Source: Erythrobasidium yunnanense
Lineage: Eukaryota > Basidiomycota > Cystobasidiomycetes > Erythrobasidiales > Erythrobasidiaceae
Direction: 5' to 3'
Assembly (NCBI GenBank): GCA_001600175.1
Contig: BCJC01000001.1
Coordinates: 1,978,877-2,026,732 of the forward strand
Length of the DNA: 47,856 nucleotides
The notes beneath the pieces are model-generated. The model did not search any database. It worked only from the letters and a program-made list of their open reading frames with translations, and was not told the DNA's origin. Of the stretch, positions 35,830 through 45,897 are shown piece by piece (positions within the stretch are counted from its first letter, which is position 1; every line of letters starts with the position of its first letter). The position numbers and the translations under genes were made by a program.

Positions 35830-37110
35830 AAAGGCGGGCTGCTTCGACAAGCACCCATCCAGCGAGATTGAGCGAGATAGGCTGATAGAAGCGGCGTTGT
35901 CGAGATAGGAGAAACAGCATACAGTGCAATACACCACCATCATCACCAGCACCAAGTCTCGCTGCCTGTTCCAGCTCAATCCCTCCCGCAGCTCCCGTCT
36001 CAGTATAGCTCATCCAAGCATCCTCCACCAACAGCACCATCCACTGCTTCTCCTCTTCTATGGTACCAGCAGATGACTTTCCTCTATCTATGGCTCCCTC
36101 CGTCATTCCTCTTTCTCCACCCTGCTTCACTCTCTGCTGGCCGCCGGACTTGGCTAGATACGACTCGGCAGGCAGCAAAAAGTCTATAGCGCTACAGAAA
36201 CAAGATGGGCAAGGATATCGCAAAAACAGCTTCTACATGCTTGCCGGTCTCCTCCGCCGCTGCACCGACAGCAAGCTCGCTAGTTTCTGGACAACTTCCA
36301 GCATTTCCACATTTTCACGACCCCTCTTCACCGCGAACAGCTCGCAAAAGCTTATAAACAACATCAGCAGTCAGGAAGAGCAGGAGAAGGACAGCTGCGA
36401 AGGTACATAGCGCGGGACCAGCGACGAAGTACGAGCTGCTCGATAAGCGCCCATCCAGTGAGAACAGGCGAAACGAGCTGGCAAAGGCAGCGCACAAGAG
36501 AATCAGCATGTAACGCGAGACACCACCATCATCGCCAATAACGAGCCTTTTCGCCTGTTCCAGCCGGCTCTCTCTCCCGCGGCCCCCATCCTAGCAGTAC
36601 TCAGTCAAGCATCCTCCTCAGCAGCATCATCCAATCTCCTGTCCTCTTTATGGTGCCGGCACAAGACTTTTATCAGCCTACGTCTCCCTCCTTTATCCTT
36701 CCCCTTCGACCCTTCTATCGACCGTCGACTGTGCTTGGCTATGACTTGGTAGCAAAACTCTCTAGCGACATAGATAGAAGGTGGGCAGGGATACAGCATG
36801 AACGGATATTCAGTGCATACTGTCCTTCTTCATCGCCTCAACGATGACAAGCTCGCTCTTTCCGGACGATATTCTCGCCCTCCACGCTTAGACAATCTGT
36901 CTACACCAAGCTTGTCGCAGATCTCAGAACATCAGTAGACGACATCGGAAAGGGAAAGTCATTTGCGAGAGCCTGCGGCTGATCGACGCAGGAGGACGGG
37001 CTATTTGTGTCAAGACCCTGTCTAGTGAGGAGAGGCGTAGTAGGACGGAAGCAGCAGCGTGGCCCAAAGAGGAAGTATAACGCACATTACAAGGCATCAC
37101 AGTCACCACC
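35830..37110 (+). repeat. Three diverged tandem units of about 570-600 bp
   Basis: Similar blocks recur in order. A plus-strand peptide of the form DK-x-PSSE-x2-R lies near 35843 (DKHPSSEIERDRL), 36441 (DKRPSSENRRNEL) and 37009 (VKTLSSEERRSRT). Each is followed by CACCACCATCATC-like sequence, a CCTGTTCCAGC-like block and a CTCCTCTTTATGGTGCC-like block. Spacing is about 598 and 568 bp. Divergence is high and open frames do not span a unit on either strand, so I read this as an old tandem duplication of a gene, or part of one, now decayed. No transposase or reverse-transcriptase motif was recognised. Confidence 0.55.
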
Positions 37111-38065
37111 AGCATAAGGCCTGGTCACCTTTTCCCTCCCGAAGATCTCGTTCCAGCAGCCTCCATTCGCAGCATTCCTTATTCGAAGCATACTCCGCCG
37201 CCTGTCCTCTATCACGGTACTAGCGGCCGACACTCCCGATACCACACCTCATCCGTCTTCTCATGGTTCGCGCTGGTCCACTCTTCATACTTATCGACGC
37301 TCGCTGGCTACGGCTAAGCAGGAAGCAAGACCTCGCTAGGGACGCAAACACGACATAAGGCAGGGTTCCCGCATTATCGGCTATTGCGCGCTTTTCGACC
37401 ATTTGCCGCTGGCTCTTTCTTATCGATGCCTCATTTGGAGGAAGCCAGCGACAATTCCGAATACTTCGAGCTATTGTTCTTCCTATCATGCGAAATCGAT
37501 GGCCATACGCCGGATTATCACGATCTTGAAATGCTGAAGCTAGACGAAACCGACGATGGTAAATAAGATACAACAGGCTATCAACAGGACTATAATTCCT
37601 ATTGTCCTCCTCGTATGGTAAGAATTTCGTGCCGCTCTGTTGATGCTGTCTACACAGGTTCAAGCATTCTCTTGGTTCGGCCGAGCTTCAGCACACCCTT
37701 TGAGATGGACGGCACAGCTTCACCCAAGCGTTTCGAGGTGAGATCAAGCTTCAAGAAGGCTATATGTATAAGGCGGCACCGGAAACAGCAGCTAGTCAGC
37801 CTAAGGCAGCAATACCCATCGGAAAGCACCACCTGTCAAATAGAATGACTCGAAATGGATGCTTGAACTGGTAGATCAGTAGGGCGAGAAGGAGTCAGCG
37901 CCTGTGGCACCATCACTATCATGTCCGTTGTCCAGATCCATGTAGCTTGTAGTTATAAACGCAAAAGCCTGATTTGCAAAGAGAATGCCTTTGCAACGAT
38001 GTCTACTTTGCCGCGTCCTGCTGATGACTGCCGTTTCGCTTTTTCCTACGATCGCCGCTGGAAGC

Positions 38066-38205
38066 AAGAAGAGCAAAGCCTATACCCAAGATCAAGAAGA
38101 AGAGCAAAGCCTATACTCAAGATCAAGAAGAAGAGCAAAGCCTATACCCAAGATCAAGAAGAAGAGCAAAGCCTATACTCAAGGACAAGAAGAAGGGCAA
38201 ATGCC
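38066..38205 (+). repeat. 31-bp tandem repeat, four and a half copies
   Basis: GAGCAAAGCCTATAC starts at 38071, 38102, 38133 and 38164, an exact 31-bp period, with a degraded fifth copy. Adjacent copies alternate CCAAG and TCAAG. Because 31 is not a multiple of three, a single frame runs through all three phases of the unit, giving EEQSLYPRSR, then RRAKPILKIK, then KKSKAYTQDQ, and then EEEQSLYSR, with no stop in any phase. Two open frames cross the array but neither has a recognisable flank. Confidence 0.85.
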
Positions 38206-38423
38206 CAAGCAACAAGCAGTCTGAGCCAGACCAAAGGATATGGCATCCGAGGCACCAGGTGCAACCAAGGAGTGGAACAGACGAGATAACCCTGTAGGAG
38301 AATACACTCGTTAGCGGCGTCAGCAGCTGGCCAGGCCATCTGAATCAAGCCACGGGTTGGATAGATTGGGTCGCAGAGAGACATGTAGTATAGTATTAGA
38401 ATCTCTGGCTGAAGGGGATACTC

Positions 38424-39053
38424 TTATAACATGTACTTCCTCGCCATTCGCGCTTCTAAAGCTTCGCGTCTCGATGTTTTGCCCGAAGTGGGATGCTCAT
38501 GTATCGACTGTGACAAGGAAGCGTATCTCTTCCTTCGCAGGAGCATCATCTGCGACTGTGTCTGATTGCAACGTACCCAGACTGTCCCCCTTCCGACTGC
38601 TTTTCCTGGCCATGTCAAAATAGCACGCTTCGGCATGATGTTCTCAACTGCGCTTGCTCTCTCCACCGCCCGCAAGACATGGCGTTTCGCTGACTTCTCG
38701 AGTAGAATGTACACATCACGCACCAAGCACGCCATGCATCGACACCCAGTCTTCCTCGTCCACTCGTCTTCCTGGATCTCCGACTTGGCCGCAAGAAAGA
38801 AATCGGGATACTGCGAGAGCCGGCGTCGCCATAGCAAGGAAGTTGGTACTAGATGGTAGTCTACAAGATCAGAAAGACATGATATGGAAATGCCTTCGTC
38901 GGCTGCTCGCGGTAAGTCATGCCGAAGCATCGCCCGAGACTGGGTGCACCAACTGATGCTGCGATATCTCACAGCGTACTCAATCAACCAGAAGACGTAG
39001 ATGCGTCTAGTGGGCTTACTGCCCTCATCGGACGACTTCGGACGTATCCGCAT
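38424..39053 (-). CDS. Possible intronless protein of unknown function
   Basis: A 209-codon open frame on the minus strand from ATG 39053. The stretch DEWTRKTGCRCMACLVRDVY has a C-x-C-x2-C cluster, and the following region is basic and helical (LLEKSAKRHVLRAVERAS). A GTACGT donor-like site lies inside near 38571. The opposite strand also has protein-like segments further on, so strand choice is tentative. Not recognised. Confidence 0.35.
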   Translation of the reverse strand: MRIRPKSSDEGSKPTRRIYVFWLIEYAVRYRSISWCTQSRAMLRHDLPRAADEGISISCLSDLVDYHLVPTSLLWRRRLSQYPDFFLAAKSEIQEDEWTRKTGCRCMACLVRDVYILLEKSAKRHVLRAVERASAVENIMPKRAILTWPGKAVGRGTVWVRCNQTQSQMMLLRRKRYASLSQSIHEHPTSGKTSRREALEARMARKYML

Positions 39054-40363
39054 AGTTTCGACCAGGATGTCCGATCACTCTGGCCGAAGCATCCCGACAT
39101 CGTTCGCCGCTCACGCTATATAGAGCCTCAGCCTCAGACGACGTTGTGCGAGTACCACCTGCCGGTATCCTCTTCACTGGGTTCGACTTGTGGCCTATCT
39201 CGATCAGGATGTCAGCGACACTTCTGTTAATGGGGTTGCAGCTGTCCAGCTAAACAGCAAGTCAATGACGCTCGTCGAGCGCACATCAGCACAGGATGCG
39301 CTGCTCGCGCAGAACGACCTCCTCACCACGAAAGATTCAAAGACGGCTCGCACTACATGAATCCTGCTGATCCCGTGCTGTTTGATGATTGAAAGGGTTC
39401 TGGACGGTGAACAGACACCTGTCTATATCTTATCGGGGCCGGGGATTCGCTAGCTTCGACGAAGATTGAAGACCGCCCACCACCCTTGAAGCCCAAATTA
39501 TCGAACAGAGCTGTGTTTCAGCCGGATGAAGCGAACGGCGCCGAACGTACATGCTTCATGCAACGTACCTCGCCTCCCTAAGAAACTAACAAACATCAGG
39601 CTTCCTACGCGATGTCAGCAAGAAGTCCGGTCTCGCCCATTCAAGCAAGCAATGTCGCCGACTCAAAGCCTTGAACAACCAACTCTGACGTCAAACATCG
39701 TCCGCCGGATCCGTATTGCCCAGCCAAGACGGTCGTTAAGTATGTTCGCGTGTCCCAAACCCAATGGAGGCCATACATTCTAGAGACTAGGAGACTCTCT
39801 TTCAGCATCTCAAGGCTGTGTAATAAGAGACCGTATTGCATTGTGCTGCACCAACGTGCAATGAAAATTGAGACTATAGTGATTGCGGAAATTGCCCTTG
39901 CCAGGGACACCGCACAAGATCTGCAGTAGCTGCTACAACGCTGACTGAGTCTGTCTGAACAGCTTTGCCGCTCACTTTCGGCGTTATATCGCGCAGAGGC
40001 CGCCCTAGGCTACCTGGTCTTTGGAGGTTCTTCCTTCGGCTCTGGTGGACCTACGGACTTGTAAGCAGGCTTGTCTTGCTCGTCTTGACACGGCTGACAG
40101 GCTTCCTGTGTTAGACTGTCTTTCCATAGTGGTTTTTCTGGCTGGCGACTTCTAGGTGCGCCAGATATGCCTCTGCTCCTGTTCGCCGGATAGGCTGACA
40201 CTCCCCGTCTGTTCTAGTTCTTCAAGAAGCAGCTCTATACAAGCACTTTTCACGGCCCCATCCATAGGCGATGTACACGGATCTCAAGCAAAGAGTTGAG
40301 ACGAGAGTACGCAAGAAGCAGGCTATTACATTGAATCGAGAGAAGCAAAATGTCTATTGTACA
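39054..40363. other. Coding-like fragments, no complete gene
   Basis: On the plus strand several stretches have protein character: YPHSFDQDVRSLWPKHPDIV near 39043-39110, one ending NPADPVLFDD at about 39391, and LASTKIEDRPPPLKPKLSNR near 39451-39520 with its stop at about 39581. On the minus strand 40010-40201 reads QPEKPLWKDSLTQEACQPC. These do not join into one model with matching splice phases. They may be remains of several genes. Confidence 0.35.
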
Positions 40364-41440
40364 TCACATCATCCAATCATACAATTTCTTGATCTCGAGC
40401 TTCTGGAGAGCAGCCTGCCCATCGACCTTGAAGGAGACGACGGCGACAGGCAAGACCTGCTCGGAAGTGCGGACACACTGTAGCAGGGGCAAATCAGATG
40501 GAGCTGTGACGCATTGTGGAGAGCTTACAGTCATGCCCAGCAGATTGTAGGCATCGTACTCGTTGTGTCCGACTTCTCTTGCGGAACTCTGCAGATCTGC
40601 ACTATTATGAGTAGTGCGACCGAGAAGAACTCGACAAACAAGTAGCTTGTTGTCGCCCTCGCAATCTTTGAGACTGTCAGCCGGATTTAGGTAGAAGGCA
40701 GGGCGAGACGGACAGGGAGCAGCTACGAATGGAGCCGCGTGGAGATAGACACCCCTTCCAAAGGTGGTGCCCTTGTCAGTACCAGGAGGTGTGGACTTCA
40801 AGCCATTCTCAAGGATGGCGTAATGATTCTGCATACGCGTTCCATGAAAGAGGCTGCGAGCATCTCAGTACGCGATAAGGGGACTCGGAAAACCTTATGT
40901 ACAGTGTCTCATCCACAGATCTGCCCTGTGCTTTCAGAGCTTGCTTCGCTGCCTCGAATCGGCCCTCCAGCTTAGCGGAAACCTTGGGAAATTTGACTGC
41001 CGCTTGACTCAGTACAAAAGCTGGGGCATAGCATCAATTGCTCTCACTCTTCTCAATTTCCAGGCAACCGAGCCCAAAAGGGCTGGCGGTGAAGGCATGT
41101 CTGACTGCTTCCTCTGTGGTGATCATTATAAGATGTTTAGTGTAGAACAGAAGGGGAGTAAGGCAGTATAAAGAGGAAAGACCAGCAGTATGCTGCACTA
41201 CCTATGCTCGCATAGGCGATCCGTTCTTCACAGTGCGCCAGAAGTTGTCTGACAGAAAGCTCGGTGCCCGGGCAGAATCCGAAATTTCCGACAAGGATCT
41301 CATGGGTTAACTTCATCTGAGGTGCTACGGGCCATTCGAGTTCCGTCTTGGTTACCAGAGAATGAGATGAGATGCGGAGGCCGTCGCGGGAGCTCGCTGG
41401 AAGTACCGGATCAGCGGTCGCAAACTGTCTTCTTAAAAAT
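40364..41440 (-). CDS. PARP-like ADP-ribosyltransferase
   Basis: Minus-strand exons with consistent phases: about 41202-41440, 41048-41113, 40872-41002 and 40364-40828, split by introns of 43-88 nt. The last exon is a PARP catalytic domain: HYAILENGLKSTPPG, TTFGRGVYLH (the NAD-contacting Tyr), a LLVCRVLLGR strand, and EQVLPVAVVSF. The domain transfers ADP-ribose from NAD. Of the H-Y-E triad the Tyr is clear. The usual His position falls in a spliced RFSESPYR and does not read HG, and the position of the catalytic Glu (eight residues before QVLP) appears to be Leu. This points to mono-ADP-ribosylation or loss of activity. N-terminal sequence (KLTHEILVGNFGFCPGTELS) is not recognised. The 5' end is unresolved; exons may extend beyond 41440. 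Confidence 0.7.
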
Positions 41441-41672
41441 TTCGTTCAAAGGGTCTTCTTGATACTTTCTGAATTTTCTTGCACACACTGATCTTGCACA
41501 ATCATGTCTGCGAAAGTCGTGTTCAATGAAAGGGTCATCCTGGCTCTCGTGCAAGATCCGCACATCAACGGTCTTCTGGGCCGCAAGAATGAACAGCTCT
41601 TCCACAGTACGGAACAAATCGTTCTGACTGCGACGAACAGCTAATCCGAGTTTACTAGTCGCGGGAGTTCTG

Positions 41673-41885
41673 ATGGATCTGGACTATGCCATTTCAGTCC
41701 GGGGTATTGACAAGCACATGCCAAAGATGGGGTTAGCTTCGAAGGATTCGAAAATCTTCAAGCGGGTATGATGAAGTTGAATGGATGTATGGATCCAGCC
41801 TGACGATATATTGCAGTTCGAGGCTATCATCATAGCAGAGAAAGCGGCCGAAGCTGCTAGAGCTGAAAGCAGGAAAGGCTCGTAA
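41673..41885 (+). CDS. Possible 53-residue product, antisense to PARP-gene flank
   Basis: ATG 41673 opens a 31-codon exon (MDLDYAISVRGIDKHMPKMG) that joins in phase across a textbook 51-nt intron (41766-41816, GTATGA, CTGAC branch, TTGCAG) to a 23-codon Ala/Glu-rich exon ending RAESRKGS. The splice signals are good but the opposite strand is also open here. It may be a 3' fragment of a larger gene; GVLMDLDYA resembles the metal-binding loop of fungal kinases, but no other kinase motif is visible. Confidence 0.3.
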
Positions 41886-42044
41886 GCGTTTACTTCTGCT
41901 GTATCAATGATGGCAAGTCTCATGACACTGCCATTAGGCAGGGCAACTGGGATAATATAGATCGCTTGTTCTTAGCGGAGGATCTCGCAGGATGGCGCGG
42001 CTGAGATGTGTGTCGCCGTTGTAACCTGAGTGATGCAATATACA

Positions 42045-42410
42045 TCAGCTCGAGCCGTATGGCAATCCGTTGGGAATCGAAGTATGCGTGGGTCGGAGTT
42101 TGTTCGATAGAAGGAGGAAGTGCATAGCCAAGGTCATGAGCAAATTGTCTTTCTGTCTTGGCGAGTATTTAGTCTGTACCAATATCAACGCTCTCTATGC
42201 ACGACTTTCGCATCCATCAGTACGTACGAGCATCACAGCTGGACGCGACAGCGGACCTCTTGAACCAGCTCGACTGCGACAAACTCTTTCCAGCGACAGG
42301 GCTTCCAACAGCATATGCTCATTTTGAAGCGCAGTAATATCCAGCCCACGAGCTGTTGCGAAGCTACGCAAGCTGGAGAATAGGCGGAGCAAGATTCGGC
42401 CCAGCGACAT
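42045..42410 (-). CDS. Possible small two-exon protein of unknown function
   Basis: Exon 42228-42410 (MSLGRILLRLFSSLRSFATA...) and exon 42045-42173 (TKYSPRQKDNLLMTLAMHFL...) join in phase across a 54-nt intron (GTACGT...GGTACAG), 103 residues. It lies upstream of the PARP-like gene on the same strand and could be its true N-terminus, but no splice link was found. The N-terminus is basic and amphipathic, as in mitochondrial presequences, but no mature domain is recognised. Confidence 0.35.
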
Positions 42411-44563
42411 GGACGGCAAAGATACGCAGCGAAACAGCTCGTTATATGTTAGAACCAGGGTGGAGCAATGCAAGATGCATTGCAGCACAAGCGCCATCGC
42501 TGCCGGCCTTCTTGCAGCGTCCCCAGAAGCCGCGACCGCCTTGGACTGACCGCCTGTTGCATCCTCTGCAGCCTTCTAGAAGCTGGCGCTTCCTTGGGCG
42601 CTAACACCGGCAAGATTTACAAGCAGCTGCGAACGGACTGCTTCCTTCTGGCCTCCTAATACTCCATTTCTTGGTCATCCTCCTTCCCAGGCGGACTTTG
42701 GTCATGAAGCTCTTCGGTCTGGCGCGCGCGCGGCCGGAAGTGTGGTTTAGGCAGCAAAGACGGATGCTGTATGCTTACAACTACTACTTTCTGCGAATCT
42801 GCTGACATTCCAAGTCTTCTACGCAGGGCCGCTCAGGCAGAATGTGGACTCTCAACACCGCGCCTATTCCGCCCCTGCGGCTGTTCTATCAGCAGCAATC
42901 ACCAAGGCTACACACCGGCAAACTTTGCGAAGCCGGAAACCCCTCCCTTTCGAAACATCAAGGTACTTACGCCTGAAATCTTCCAAGTCTTGGTGACATT
43001 AGCTAATCGCCTTTGTATTTCTTTCAGCTTAGATCGTATACATTGAACGGCTCTATCTAATAAGCCTACTTTCGGCTGGATCTGATGCTCGACACCTTTC
43101 CACGTTAAAGCTGGCTACCTCTCCGTACGGCGCATCCACCGATAGAGGATGTAGATCTACCTTTCCACCCTCTAATCGAACTCACTCCGATGAACATGCA
43201 AGTCAGCCCTTTATCTCGCGCTTACACCAAGCTGTTCTCTTGGTTGACCTGCAGTCGATGAGTTTTTCGCTGTACACGCAGTACTCGACCAAAAACTGAT
43301 ACTTAATGCTTCTTCAGACTGATTACGGCATACAAACAAGCCTCGATCACCCATACGATGGCCTCCTTCATTGTTGTGCTGTTTTGCGGACAGATCGAAG
43401 TCCGCCCCATCTGTCAAGTGTGGGCACGCAGCGACAGCAAGAAGCACATGCATTCCGGACTGTCGACGTACTCTGGCCGTTCCAGCAGCGAATCTTCACT
43501 ATCCTTGATATTCTGGTGTACAAGTCGCAAGTGCTCGACCAATATCGAGTAGCAGTCATAGCAGCTAAAGTTGGAGACAGACAGTAAGTGTACTAAGGTG
43601 CTGACATATGTGAATCTGGCGGAAACCGATGGCTGCATAAGCATTCGCAAAGGTGAGCTGGTAGATCCCAAGCAGTTGCAGTCTGGCAGTGTGACACTAA
43701 TGCAAATGCTATTGTTACAGTAGATATTCAACTTCACGATGACTCACGCGAGCTGCCGAAACTCTACATGCCGATTTTCTGGCGCCAGCGTGAACACGTC
43801 TGGCGGCCAAGCTAGCACTCCTTGGCCCCTGACCTGTTCGAAAGATTTATTCCTCCACCTCCAACATCTACTCCCAGCTTCATGGTCCTTCCTGAATGTC
43901 TGCCATAAGATCTAGTTTGATCTTCTGCTAAAATCCGCTGACGAACCCTACCCTTTCGCCGGGTAATGTATACACAGCATCGTTAAGCGGTGTCAATCAA
44001 CTAATCAAGGCCACGCCAAGCTGTCTCGAAGAGTACAAGCTACGTCAATTCAGCCATGCCTGCCGATCTCGCCTTCATACTGTGAAGGCGGTATATCGGG
44101 ACTGCCTTCAACAAGTACACACAAGAGATGACTCGTATGCAAAGCTGGCAGCGGATTACGTACACAGCTGCCCTCTAGCACACGGCTGCCCTCTAGCAGA
44201 ACTTCTGCCTGTTTGGCTGGTTGAGCTCGGCAACTGTTCAGAGCACTCGAGCAGCTGTGTGGAATATGTACAATGTCGGTGTTGGATGTCTCCATTGCGC
44301 GGAATATCAGCGCCTGCAGTCAGACTTCCTTCGGAACATGCCTAACTCGACTTTGCCCAAAGCAAGGCTTTACTTATGCTTTTCTCGATTATAAAGCTAC
44401 TCAGATTGATCAGACTGACCTTCTGAGCCATCACAGACAGAGCTTATGGTCAATGCCTTGAAAGCTAATGACATTCCTGGCGCCGGGTCAGAGCCGAGAA
44501 TCCCAACGGCGCCCGGTCTCTCCGTCTGACAGCGCTTGAGACTTTACCAGCTTCTTCGAACCA
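42411..44563. other. Gene-poor stretch
   Basis: Only fragments: plus-strand WPFQQRIFTILDILVYKSQV near 43480-43540 and HTVKAVYRDCLQQVHTRDD near 44079-44140 look protein-like but have no matching splice partners. No RNA gene or transposon end was identified. Confidence 0.35.
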
Positions 44564-44810
44564 ATGCTTCAGGGAGAATACAGCATAGAGGACTTCTTCG
44601 GGCTCAAGACACCTGAGAGAGGACGATAGCACAAGAAGCTCTTCTGCAAGCTATGTATGGAACGGGCAAAAGACTATGCCGCCGATAAAGCAAATTATCT
44701 CTCAAACAAGCACGATAGAGAGTTGACTGCTGATCAGCGACATGAATGCCTTGATGATCTGGAGGCCGTGCGAGCCAAATCATCCTTTCCAGCTGACGTA
44801 TCTGGCTCTG
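44564..44810 (+). pseudogene. Broken copy of the BED-finger exon of the DOT1-type gene
   Basis: Begins MLQGEYSIEDFFGLKTPERG and aligns without gaps to the first exon of the 9370-8250 gene, including HKKLFCKLC, ADKAN, LTADQR and CLDDLEAVRAK. A TAG at 44627-44629 replaces the Lys after RGR, and the third zinc ligand His is Tyr (KANYLSNKH). Similarity ends near the point where the intact gene has its donor. The methyltransferase exon is not found downstream: the following sequence is TCATCTCATCT-like simple repeat. An exon-sized relic, from duplication or from a common transposon source. Confidence 0.75.
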
Positions 44811-45897
44811 TAGGCGTTGGTTTTCCGCAAGCACCCTCTTTTTCATCTCATCTCATCTGGATCTTCATCTCAATCTCATCTCTTTTCGGCTCGACTTTCT
44901 TCATCTCGTTCGAACTCGACACGGAACGACAATGCCGGGACCGTGCACTGAAACACCACGCGAGGTCAAGCCAGCACAAACAGATCTTCGTTGTCGACGA
45001 GCCCGTTCCGTGTTCTGAAACACACGGAGGCCGAGCTCGGGCCGCCCAAACCTAGTGAACGCACACAAGGCACCATCTCATACTCTTGAAGCGAGACATC
45101 AAGATGAGAATCCCCGTGCGTATCCAACAGCTAGCGCAATCGAGGGACACAAATACATGATGCGACACCTCCTTTTCTGGATCTTCTTGTCCCTTCTTTT
45201 TCTTCTCTTCCTGGTCGTCTCGCTCGCAAAGTGCAGGACTGAATCTGGCTGCTGCTCGAAGGAAGAGAAGAATTAAGCGAGTGTCTGGACGTGCATAGTA
45301 TGAATAGATGCATGACTATCATGCTCCTCCTCCTCCTCTTCCACCGCACCTGACCGACATGACTGACCTCTCTTTGTCTGCTGCAGCCGTCTACTATCGC
45401 ATCATCTACCTCATATTCGCTTTCGTATAACACTCCTCTTGATCAAACGGGCAAAGGCTTGAAAAGGAATCGGTCGAGCTTACGATCCTCTCACACTCAG
45501 CCTTCGTCTTCTGCAGAGTCGGTTCGTAAAGTCAGATTGAGGCTGGTAGGAGGAGTCTAGGTGAAAGATACGCAGGATCTGGTGCGAATACTACCCCATT
45601 TCTTCTCAACGTCCGACGTACCTCAAAGTGGTCGATCTTCACGGACCTATCTTCGATCTGTCTGCACAACCCTTCGACTTCTTCTCTGTTCTCTGCTTCT
45701 TTCCCCTTCGACCTCGTGTCCTATCCTACGTACCTCTATATCAAGAAGGCACGCTTTGGCCGTTGCTACACCGACATTGCGACCAAAGGCAGTCGTAAAA
45801 AAGGCATTCAGCATTGGAGAAGAAGGCACATAGGTCGAGAAGCAGTCGGAAAGCGAGTTCTGCCTGATACAAGCTCCGCTTCTACTCGCTCTGAAGC
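44811..45897. other. Pyrimidine-rich stretch without a supported gene
   Basis: TCATCTCATCT-type simple sequence near 44846-44885, then several CT-rich runs. Short open frames (for example 45055-45276 with a hydrophobic run, 45561-45833) lack recognisable motifs. The right part is probably the promoter of the 45898 gene. Confidence 0.4.

Noticed and set aside
35747-36223. 158-codon minus-strand frame as a membrane protein gene
   Set aside because: It lies in the diverged tandem array, has no equivalent open frame in the sister units, and the plus-strand peptide is the better conserved one.
35830-37110. Tandem units as LTRs of a retroelement
   Set aside because: They are adjacent and too diverged, with no internal gag or pol-like sequence between them.
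38066-38205. Possible CRISPR array
   Set aside because: The 31-bp units are directly abutting with no unique spacers, and the surrounding genes are eukaryotic.
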